From: Paludibacteraceae bacterium
GTDB taxonomy: Bacteria > Bacteroidota > Bacteroidia > Bacteroidales > Paludibacteraceae
Reading direction: 5' to 3'
NCBI GenBank assembly: GCA_017550055.1
Contig: JAFYMM010000229.1
Location: 1-10,125 of the forward strand
DNA length: 10,125 nucleotides
This document shows positions 1-6,570 of the stretch, piece by piece. Position 1 is the stretch's first letter. Every line of letters begins with the position of its first letter. Under the pieces are notes generated by a model that did no database searches, had not been told where the DNA came from, and saw only the letters and a program-made list of their open reading frames with translations. The position numbers and the translations under genes were made by a program.

Positions 1-122
1 ATATCAAGCCAATTCGCTCCGCAATGCTCTTGCACTGACTCTTCGCCAATGGCAGTTCCTACAGCGTATGCTATTAGTTTCGCATCGTTGATAGTAGCTT
101 GTCTGATTGTAATATTTTGCAT
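1..122 (-). CDS. GNAT-family N-acetyltransferase, N-terminal fragment
   Basis: The reading frame starts at an ATG at 122-120 and stays open to the left edge of the window, giving 40 residues that begin MQNITIRQATINDAKLIAYA. The 'IRxATxxDAxxIA' opening is typical of the first strand and helix of GNAT acetyltransferases, which transfer an acetyl group from acetyl-CoA to an amine. The acetyl-CoA-binding loop lies outside the window, so the family call rests only on the N-terminus. The start is 18 bp after the stop of the DUF4292 lipoprotein gene, with no promoter-like sequence between them, so co-transcription is likely. The substrate cannot be inferred. Confidence 0.7.
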   Translation of the reverse strand, partial: MQNITIRQATINDAKLIAYAVGTAIGEESVQEHCGANWLD

Positions 123-140
123 TGGGAATAGAGTAGTATT

Positions 141-965
141 TTATTTTTTGAGAAGGTCCATGAAGCCTACTTTTTTGTAGCGAGAGGTATTTATTGCTGA
201 AATAGTAATAGGCTCGTTGAATTTCATTTTTTCGACACTAAATGTAGCTGAAACATCGGTCTGTGTCATAGTGGTTTGTAGATAGATTGTTTCAGGGAAT
301 AGTATTTTGTCGAATGATTTTAGCGCGCTGTATGTGATAGCTGTAACGAGCTGGTTGTCATAGCGCAATCCGCTCATAGTCAATCGATAGTTGTTCATGT
401 CAATATCGAATTGTTGGGTATATTTGCCAATAGGACTTTTGCTTACTATAGATGTAGTATCGGCAAGTTGTTCGATTTTGAAGTCTTTGCATATTTCCGT
501 TGGGTCAGTTGTTTGGGGTACAAACAAGCGATGTGAGAATAGAGCCTCAATGGCTTTGTAATCAACATTTAACCCCCAACTGAGCTTTATATATTCGTAG
601 CTATTTTCAGAGTAGCGACGATTTAGTTTGTCATAAACAACGAATCCTGAAGGAGTGAATTCAGCGCGGAACATTTCTATGCCGAGAGCTGGTTGTATGC
701 TGATAGATAATATGCTGTCAGAGATAATGCGTATTGACGATTTGAACGTGAATTGTGTGCCTCCATAGTTCACAGACATTGACATTTTAGAGATGTTTAG
801 TGTTGCGAAATTAGGTTGCGCATTGTATGATTTTTGAGTTAAATCGCATATAGAAATGCGTTGTGTTGTATCTTTGTCAGGTTTTTGTTTGCGTTGTTGA
901 GTTTTACAACCTGCAAGAACAGTTGCAATAATTGTTATGATAATGAGAATTTTATTTGTTTTCAT
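141..965 (-). CDS. DUF4292-type outer-envelope lipoprotein
   Basis: A 274-residue lipoprotein. The N-terminus (MKTNKILIIITIIATVLAGC) has a basic n-region, a hydrophobic core and a lipobox LAGC, with the lipidated Cys at residue 20. The polar tail KTQQRKQKPDKD follows. The body contains the stretch 'SISIQPALGIEMFRAEFTPSGFVVYDKLNRRY', which I recognise as the DUF4292 pattern of Bacteroidetes. The alternating beta-rich sequence recalls the LolA/LolB fold, so a lipid- or lipoprotein-handling role in the periplasm is plausible, but this is inference. Its length is normal for the family. The start codon lies inside the end of the upstream TPR gene (14-bp overlap), which indicates translational coupling. 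In many Bacteroidales this gene sits in a dut-TPR-DUF4292 cluster, as here. Confidence 0.82.
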   Translation of the reverse strand: MKTNKILIIITIIATVLAGCKTQQRKQKPDKDTTQRISICDLTQKSYNAQPNFATLNISKMSMSVNYGGTQFTFKSSIRIISDSILSISIQPALGIEMFRAEFTPSGFVVYDKLNRRYSENSYEYIKLSWGLNVDYKAIEALFSHRLFVPQTTDPTEICKDFKIEQLADTTSIVSKSPIGKYTQQFDIDMNNYRLTMSGLRYDNQLVTAITYSALKSFDKILFPETIYLQTTMTQTDVSATFSVEKMKFNEPITISAINTSRYKKVGFMDLLKK

Positions 966-2775
966 TGTCTTTGAAGAAGTTTTGAATTGTTTCTATTATA
1001 TCTATTTCGTCAAAGTCATCGGGGTTGGCATTGTATAGGTCTAAAGCTTTGCGCCACATCTCTTTTGCCTGTTCTATACGGTTGGTTTTCATGTATAGAC
1101 ATCCGATATGGTAGAGGGTTTCGATGCTTGGTTGAGTGTTTTGTTCTTTCTCTACTCGGAGCAGTTTATCAAAATATAATTCTGACAAGAAGTTGTCGCC
1201 TCTTAAGAAAAGAATCCAAGCATAAGTGTCAAGTATATAGATGCTTTCGGGGTCTAATTCGAGGGCTTTTGAAGCCATTTTTTCGGCTTTTTTGAGGTCG
1301 GGATTAGGCTGTTTGGTGATGTTGTATGCTACATTGTTGAGAGCTCCGGAGTTGTTTGGGTCATATACAAGGCAACTATCGTACATCGCCATAGCGAGCG
1401 AATCTTGATTTTGATTAGAATATGTGTCGCCAACCATTTGGTAGATACGACTTTTGATGTTCGGAGTTGTTATTTTAGGCAAAATAGTCATACTTTTGCT
1501 TATGAGCGAATCGGTCATTTCGTTTTTTATGAGACTGATTATGTAGTAGTATGCCCATTTGTCGTTTTGGTACTTATTGTAGCCTTCCTCGGTGAGTTTG
1601 TTGATTTCTTGATTATCTTGTAGGCTTTCGGCAAGAGTTACGAGTTCGAAATCGAGCGATTCGTCTTTAGTTTTTATCTTGCGTAGGTCGTATAGTGTAG
1701 TGCGCCAGTTAGTTGTGTCTTTCAGGGCTTTGAATACATCAGCTTTGAGTTCGATAGTAGGAGTTTCGTTAGGGTATATTTTCTCTAACATGCTGAGTAT
1801 TGGGTAGATATTTGCTGTATCTTCGTTTTGCACGTAGCCCGAAAGGATTGGACGGATAATTTTTGTGGCATCTGTGGCGTTGAATAGGGTAGATTTTATG
1901 GCATCGATTGTATATTTTTCGTATAAATCATCGTCTGAATCTTTGTAGTATTGCGCTAAAGAGAGAAGCACCGAGCCATTGTCGGGGTATTTTTGATTGA
2001 GTTGGTTGTATATAGCCAGTGTTTTTTCGTTTTCGCCTTTGATTTTGTAGATATTAGCGAGTAGGAACGATGCCTCGAAGTAGTCTTCGGGGTATTGTTT
2101 TATGTAGTTAATAATCTCTTTTTCCGCGTTTTGAGGTTTACCTGCTTTTAGGTATATTTCGGCGCGTTGATTGAGTATTTGGACTGAATGACCTTCGAGG
2201 AATTGGTATTTTTCGAGTTCTTTTAGGGCTTTTTTGTATTGTTGGTCTTGAATATATATTTGGCAGAGGCTATAGATGTTCTCGGAGTTGTAGGGTAGGC
2301 GTTTGTTGAGTTCTTTGAAGTGTTTGATAGCCAAACCATATTGTTGAAATCCATATTCCATCCAAGCTAAACTTTGTAGATATACGTTGTTATTGGGATT
2401 GTGTTGATAGGCAAGTTGGATGAAATGGAAGGATTCGCTATATTGTTTTGCAGAGTAGAGAATTTGGTGTATCATGTATGCCGAAGAGGCATAGATTTCG
2501 GGATGCGAAGCCATGCTATCGAGTTGGATATTAGCAACTAATAGATTTAAGGCTTCGTTGTTTTGTTGTTTTATTTGATATTCTTTAGCCTTGAAAAGGT
2601 TGTAGTAGAGGCGGTCGGCAAGAGTGGAGTCGGTGAGTTGTTCTCCTGCGATTTGGGTACGAAACATCGAATCGACATACTCTTCGTGAGCCGACAGGTC
2701 AATGCACAATGCACAATGTACAATGCACAATAGAGAGAGAAATGTTCTTTTTATATTTTTGAGAAAGAATAACAT
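952..2775 (-). CDS. Exported tetratricopeptide repeat protein
   Basis: A 607-residue protein with an N-terminal signal peptide: basic KNIKR at residues 6-10, hydrophobic core to about residue 25, and likely cleavage after LSA at residue 29. The rest is almost wholly helical TPR sequence. Clear units lie near residues 167-197, 232-265 and about 440-590, the last including 'ALNNVAYNI' and 'YILDTYAWILFLRGD'. TPRs form protein-binding superhelices, so it is probably a periplasmic or outer-membrane-associated scaffold. It overlaps the DUF4292 lipoprotein gene by 14 bp and follows dut by 84 bp. The core of the signal peptide (LLCIVHCALCI) is encoded by a 7-bp tandem repeat at 2700-2731, which is odd for a conserved gene. 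The start ATG at 2775 is the only one before residue 37 and has an A-rich upstream tract. No specific function can be assigned. Confidence 0.85.
   Translation of the reverse strand: MLFFLKNIKRTFLSLLCIVHCALCIDLSAHEEYVDSMFRTQIAGEQLTDSTLADRLYYNLFKAKEYQIKQQNNEALNLLVANIQLDSMASHPEIYASSAYMIHQILYSAKQYSESFHFIQLAYQHNPNNNVYLQSLAWMEYGFQQYGLAIKHFKELNKRLPYNSENIYSLCQIYIQDQQYKKALKELEKYQFLEGHSVQILNQRAEIYLKAGKPQNAEKEIINYIKQYPEDYFEASFLLANIYKIKGENEKTLAIYNQLNQKYPDNGSVLLSLAQYYKDSDDDLYEKYTIDAIKSTLFNATDATKIIRPILSGYVQNEDTANIYPILSMLEKIYPNETPTIELKADVFKALKDTTNWRTTLYDLRKIKTKDESLDFELVTLAESLQDNQEINKLTEEGYNKYQNDKWAYYYIISLIKNEMTDSLISKSMTILPKITTPNIKSRIYQMVGDTYSNQNQDSLAMAMYDSCLVYDPNNSGALNNVAYNITKQPNPDLKKAEKMASKALELDPESIYILDTYAWILFLRGDNFLSELYFDKLLRVEKEQNTQPSIETLYHIGCLYMKTNRIEQAKEMWRKALDLYNANPDDFDEIDIIETIQNFFKDNENK
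2700..2731. repeat. 7-bp tandem repeat inside the TPR signal peptide
   Basis: On the plus strand the unit CAATGCA occurs four times (2700-2706, 2707-2713, 2714-2720 with one C-to-T change, 2721-2727), followed by a partial CAAT at 2728-2731. It is translated on the minus strand as LLCIVHCALCID, in the hydrophobic core of the exported TPR protein. The unit is not a multiple of three, so gain or loss of one copy would shift the frame. The 12-mer ATTGTGCATTGT from this array also occurs at 8692-8703 in the spacer before glgB. Confidence 0.9.
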
Positions 2776-2800
2776 AAGAACATATTTTTTTTTGACATAC

Positions 2801-2829
2801 GCCTCGTTACATCTGCGATGTATCTTGGC
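2801..2829 (-). other. Stem-loop in the dut-TPR spacer
   Basis: On the minus strand TACATC-GCA-GATGTA forms a perfect 6-bp stem with a 3-nt loop (2808-2822). It is flanked by an outer GCC/GGC pairing (2827-2829 with 2801-2803) across a 4 by 4 internal loop. A run of nine A follows on the minus strand shortly downstream, before the TPR start. There is no U-tract immediately after the stem in the direction of transcription, so it is not a standard terminator. It could be an RNA-processing or regulatory structure inside the dut-TPR transcript, or a relic of a repeat. Confidence 0.4.
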
Positions 2830-2859
2830 TTAATAATGACATATTTGAATTTACTCTTA

Positions 2860-3294
2860 TTATTTTTTGCCAGTATGACCGAAGCCACCTTCGCCACGTT
2901 CGGTAGAAGAGAGAGTTTCGACTTCGATAAATTCTGCTGTTTCGTGGCGTGCGATTACCATTTGGCAGATGCGGTCGCCATCGTTGATAGTGAATTCGTC
3001 GGCACTGAGATTCACTAATATAACGCCAATTTCGCCACGATAGTCTGCATCGATGGTGCCAGGAGTGTTGAGTACGGTGATACCATTTTTGTATGCAAGA
3101 CCTGAACGAGGACGAATTTGAGCTTCAAAGCCTTCAGGTAGAGCAATGTAGAGTCCTGTTGGGATTAGACGGCGTTCTAATGGTTTGAGAGTTATTGGTT
3201 CGTTGATATTTGCGCGTAGGTCCATGCCAGCAGATAGTGGTGTGCTGTATTGAGGGAGTGCGTGACGAGATTTGTTGATAATTTCGATTTTCAT
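2860..3294 (-). CDS. dut: dUTP diphosphatase (dUTPase)
   Basis: A 144-residue trimeric-type dUTPase that hydrolyses dUTP to dUMP and pyrophosphate, keeping uracil out of DNA and supplying dUMP for thymidylate synthesis in the cytosol. All five family motifs are visible: motif 1 AGMDLRA (residues 22-28), motif 2 PRSGLAYKNGI (62-72), motif 3 NTPGTIDADYRGE (76-88, with the catalytic Asp), motif 4 GDRICQMVIA (106-115) and motif 5 RGEGGFGHTG (133-142, with the Phe that stacks on uracil). The length is normal and no key residue is missing. It lies between aroE (204-bp gap with two palindromic repeats) and the exported TPR gene (84-bp gap). No recognisable promoter precedes it, so read-through from aroE is possible. 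Confidence 0.97.
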   Translation of the reverse strand: MKIEIINKSRHALPQYSTPLSAGMDLRANINEPITLKPLERRLIPTGLYIALPEGFEAQIRPRSGLAYKNGITVLNTPGTIDADYRGEIGVILVNLSADEFTINDGDRICQMVIARHETAEFIEVETLSSTERGEGGFGHTGKK

Positions 3295-3317
3295 AGTTCT
3301 TATTTTTGTTTGGGCTA

Positions 3318-3337
3318 ATTAGGTTGTAGAGCCTAAT
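3318..3337 (-). other. Hairpin upstream of dut
   Basis: ATTAGG (3318-3323) and CCTAAT (3332-3337) are perfect inverted arms around an 8-nt loop. The structure sits about 24 nt upstream of the dut start in the untranslated leader. It could influence dut translation or be incidental; the stem is short and AT-rich. Confidence 0.35.
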
Positions 3338-3360
3338 CAGTATGGTTAGTTATTGTTGTT

Positions 3361-3399
3361 TTTTTAGAGTTTGATACACAATGAGAGTGTGTATTTTTC
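3361..3399. repeat. 39-bp palindromic repeat, copy 1
   Basis: This 39-bp unit matches copy 2 (3455-3493) at 37 of 39 positions; the only differences are at the 12th and 13th bases. Inside is an inverted repeat ATACACA-atgagag-TGTGTAT, followed on the plus strand by TTTTC. Read on the minus strand (the direction of the flanking genes) the hairpin is preceded by a short A-run and followed by CAAACTCTAAAAA, so it has no U-tract on that side. It is therefore not a clean terminator for aroE. It lies between aroE and dut. Confidence 0.85.
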
Positions 3400-3454
3400 A
3401 GGGTAAGGTGAGGGTTGCTTGCAGTATGCTGTATCCTATATTCAGATTTTGGAA

Positions 3455-3493
3455 TTTTTAGAGTTGAATACACAATGAGAGTGTGTATTTTTC
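3455..3493. repeat. 39-bp palindromic repeat, copy 2
   Basis: Second copy of the unit at 3361-3399, in the same orientation and separated from it by 55 bp of unrelated sequence (3400-3454). It carries the same ATACACA/TGTGTAT stem and 7-nt loop. It begins only 5 bp beyond the aroE stop codon. With just two copies it is not a CRISPR array; a pair of REP-like palindromes is a better description. Confidence 0.85.
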
Positions 3494-3498
3494 TGTGG

Positions 3499-4197
3499 TT
3501 ATTTTAGCCATATTTTTAGGGCTGCATCGGCTTGGCTGTGGAGCATTGCAAGTCCGTTTTGGGTTGTAGCTCCGTGTTGTGCGCCTAATCTGAGGAATTT
3601 GGTTTCGGTAGGGTTATAGACCAAATCGTATAGGAGATGTTTGTCGGTTAGTTGGTTGTAGTCGATATTTGGTGCAGAATCGGTGTTGGGGTACATACCC
3701 AATGGTGTAGTGTTTATTATGATAGGTGCCAATAGGGTTATGGTGTTTGTGTCGAGTTGCGCATGTGTGATGAGCTTAAAAGGGATGTTTAGCTTGTTGA
3801 GTACGTATTGCACTGCTTGTGAGGCTCCGCCTGTACCTAATATGACTGCGTGAGTGTGATATGGTTTAAGTAGAGGTGTGAAAGTGTCGTGAAATCCGAT
3901 AATATCGGTGTTGTGGCCGATTAGTTTGTTGTTGCAGATTTCTATTACGTTCACGGCACCTATGGCTTGGGCTTCAGGCGAGAGAGTGTCGAGGTAGGGT
4001 ATGATTGCTTTTTTGTGTGGTATGGTTACGTTGAAGCCATTGTGTTTATTGGTATTAACCAAATTTGGAAATTGCTCTATATTTGGCATATCAATTAGGT
4101 CGTAGTGAGCATCAATACCTTCGTTTTTGAAACGGGCGTTGAGATATTGAGCAGAGAACGAGTGAGATACTGGATGTCCGATTAGAGCGAAAAGCAT
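3499..4197 (-). CDS. aroE: Shikimate dehydrogenase
   Basis: A 232-residue enzyme reducing 3-dehydroshikimate to shikimate in the cytosolic aromatic amino acid pathway. Visible residues: shikimate-binding SHS at 11-13, NVTIPHK at 56-62 with catalytic Lys62, NTD at 96-98 with catalytic Asp98, the nucleotide-binding loop GTGGAS at 121-126, INTTPLGMYP at 161-170, and NGLAMLHSQA at 214-223. The segment after the glycine loop is short and lacks the usual (N/S)RT-type motif that contacts the NADP 2'-phosphate; it reads KLITHAQ at 141-147. This explains part of the short length. The frame is open upstream to an ATG at 4224, adding MVTKVIENI, but those codons come from a repeat and hairpin (4211-4238) and are unlike AroE N-termini, so I chose the ATG at 4197. 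Confidence 0.93.
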   Translation of the reverse strand: MLFALIGHPVSHSFSAQYLNARFKNEGIDAHYDLIDMPNIEQFPNLVNTNKHNGFNVTIPHKKAIIPYLDTLSPEAQAIGAVNVIEICNNKLIGHNTDIIGFHDTFTPLLKPYHTHAVILGTGGASQAVQYVLNKLNIPFKLITHAQLDTNTITLLAPIIINTTPLGMYPNTDSAPNIDYNQLTDKHLLYDLVYNPTETKFLRLGAQHGATTQNGLAMLHSQADAALKIWLK

Positions 4198-4455
4198 AAT
4201 ATTTTCTATTACTTTTGTGACCAAAAGTGACCAAAAGTCTTGTGCTGTGCTTAAAAAGCTAAAAAATTAATATAAATTCTACTCCGATTTAAACTCGGGC
4301 AAATGGGCTGCTTCTTCAAAGATTTGTTCTTGCCCATGTATTTTAAGCCTTGTTTTTGGTTGGTGTAACCTCGCCAGAAATCGTCGTTCACGAATTTATC
4401 TTAATTTTTCTTTACGCTTTTTAAGGCAATGCACGGATGACCTTCGGATTTATTT
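4198..4455. other. 258-bp non-coding spacer between dedA and aroE
   Basis: No convincing gene is present on either strand. The spacer holds a 10-bp tandem repeat and hairpin next to aroE (4211-4238), and inverted arms GGGCAA (4297-4302) and TTGCCC (4330-4335). The pair CAAAT (4300-4304) and ATTTG (4322-4326) gives a competing shorter stem, and a short CCGA/TCGG stem lies near 4284-4298. Close to dedA is the 11-mer ATGACCTTCGG (4437-4447), shared with the spacer before glgB. The density of small structures suggests a decayed repetitive element or a structured leader, but I cannot identify a known family. No good TAnnTTTG -7 box is visible. Confidence 0.5.
4211..4238 (-). repeat. 10-bp tandem repeat with hairpin before aroE
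   Basis: GTGACCAAAA is repeated twice (4217-4226 and 4227-4236), followed by GT. On the minus strand ACTTTTG-GTCA-CAAAAGT (4228-4211) forms a perfect 7-bp stem with a 4-nt loop. It ends 13 nt before the chosen aroE start. The hairpin could affect ribosome access to aroE. Similar sequence ahead of genes is something I associate with Bacteroidales genomes, but I cannot verify that here. Confidence 0.7.
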
Positions 4456-5193
<738 letters not shown>

Positions 5194-5195
5194 AT

Positions 5196-6569
5196 TTATT
5201 TGATAAGAGTTTGTGCGTTAGGGAATAGCGATAAAAATATTTCGTCGGCATTAGATATGGTTTCGCGGGCAATATCAAGGAATTTTTTTGCTTGTTCGGT
5301 ATTGCCGAGCGCAAAGTAGTTCATTGACATAAAGAGTGTTATCTTTTCGATGAAAGGATTTTTGTCGTATGCGATTTCGTATAGTTTTATTGCATTTTCG
5401 TAATCGCCGAATTGTAGGAGTATATTAGCAGTTTCGAAGTTTAGAGTTTCGTTTTCTGGGTCGTTTTCGAGGCAGAAGAGTAGGTGTTGTAATGATTGAT
5501 TAAGCAGAAAATCATCGAAATTGGCAGCAGCTAAGTCAGCCTCGATACGCGACATGCAGTAGATGATATGTTGATTTTCAGGGAATTTTTCGTCAGCTTG
5601 CTTTATCGTTTCATAAGCAGCAACGAGACCATCGATATCGTGTTGGCAAGAAGCAAGGCCAATCCAAGCTTCAGGTATTTCGTCGTATATAGCCAATGCT
5701 TGTAGGTATAGTTCTTTGGCACGTTGAATATTGTCGATATTCTCGTATGTTTCGGCAAGGAAAGTTATTACAACTGCATCATCGGGATTTTCAGCCAAAT
5801 ATTCTTCATAAGGCTCAATAGCTTCGTTGAATAGGCCGAGGTTGAATAGGCAATGCCCACGTTGCAATCGTGTGAGAGTGTCGTTTGGCTCGATAGCAAG
5901 GGCATAATCATAGGCACGGATTGCCTCGGTGAAGTTGTTTTGACGGAACAAGATAGAGCCGAGCATGCACCATAATTCTGGTTGATAAGGATTGTTGTCG
6001 AGCGCAATATTAAATAGTTTTGCCGCCTCGTCGAGTTGCTCGCTTTGTTCGAGTGCAATGGCTTTTTCGGTGATTAGAGTGATGTCGTCAGGGAAAAGAG
6101 CAATGCCACTTTCTATGAATTCGAGAGCCAATTCTGGTTGGTTGTGAGTGTTGTAGAGCGAAGCTATATCGGCAAATATTGCAGACAATTCATTAGTATC
6201 GCAGAGTGTGAGATATTGTGAGAATAGTTCTTTTGATTTATTGAATTTATATATTCGCAAGTAGCACTCGGCAAGAATAGCAATATAATCAGGGTCGGTG
6301 TTTTGTATTGGTTCTAATGTTTTTATTGCGTTTTCGTATGCACCTTCCATTAGTAATAGCTTGCCTTCTTTGCAACGAATTTCGTTAGAAGTGGGGTGTA
6401 CACGATAAGCATAATCGAGTGCTATACGAGCTTTGTCGAGTTGTTCGGAAGCAATATAGCAATCGATTATAGTTTCGAGTTCGTCTGTATCATAATACTG
6501 CACAACGCCTTGTTGTAGTGTAGATTCAAAGCGTTGTAACAGTTGTTGTATTTCGGGTTCGAATTGCAT
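5196..6569 (-). CDS. Cytoplasmic tetratricopeptide repeat protein
   Basis: A 457-residue acidic protein with no signal peptide or membrane segment. It consists of TPR units along nearly its whole length. The clearest is residues 197-230 (PELWCMLGSILFRQNNFTEA and onward), with others near 29-60, 62-92, 163-196, 231-264 and about 265-298. TPR arrays bind other proteins, so it is likely an adaptor or scaffold; its partner is unknown. An in-frame ATG exists upstream at 6710, but that extension lies wholly inside glgB and codes for a low-quality sequence. The ATG at 6569, one base after the glgB stop, gives a natural start and suggests translational coupling. The stop lies 2 bp before dedA. Confidence 0.87.
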   Translation of the reverse strand: MQFEPEIQQLLQRFESTLQQGVVQYYDTDELETIIDCYIASEQLDKARIALDYAYRVHPTSNEIRCKEGKLLLMEGAYENAIKTLEPIQNTDPDYIAILAECYLRIYKFNKSKELFSQYLTLCDTNELSAIFADIASLYNTHNQPELALEFIESGIALFPDDITLITEKAIALEQSEQLDEAAKLFNIALDNNPYQPELWCMLGSILFRQNNFTEAIRAYDYALAIEPNDTLTRLQRGHCLFNLGLFNEAIEPYEEYLAENPDDAVVITFLAETYENIDNIQRAKELYLQALAIYDEIPEAWIGLASCQHDIDGLVAAYETIKQADEKFPENQHIIYCMSRIEADLAAANFDDFLLNQSLQHLLFCLENDPENETLNFETANILLQFGDYENAIKLYEIAYDKNPFIEKITLFMSMNYFALGNTEQAKKFLDIARETISNADEIFLSLFPNAQTLIK

Positions 6570-6570
6570 A

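Noticed and set aside
987..1295. Plus-strand open frame of 102 codons opposite the exported TPR gene
   Set aside because: Shadow of a real minus-strand gene; its composition is Cys/Arg/Leu-rich, as expected from antisense reading, with no domain.
3361..3399. Rho-independent terminator of aroE
   Set aside because: The T-run follows the stem only on the plus strand, and no plus-strand gene ends here. On the minus strand the sequence after the stem is CAAACTCTAAAAA.
3361..3493. CRISPR array between aroE and dut
   Set aside because: There are only two repeat units, the single 55-bp intervening sequence is long for a spacer, each repeat contains a central palindrome, and no cas gene is nearby.
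4198..4224. Longer aroE start at 4224 (MVTKVIENI)
   Set aside because: These codons come from the tandem repeat and hairpin before the gene, and AroE proteins normally begin close to the (Y/F)xLIGxPxxHS motif, which follows the ATG at 4197.
4303..4368. Small plus-strand gene (MGCFFKDLFLP..., 21 codons)
   Set aside because: It is very short, has no ribosome-binding or promoter signal, and lies within a spacer rich in inverted repeats. It is more likely part of a decayed repeat.
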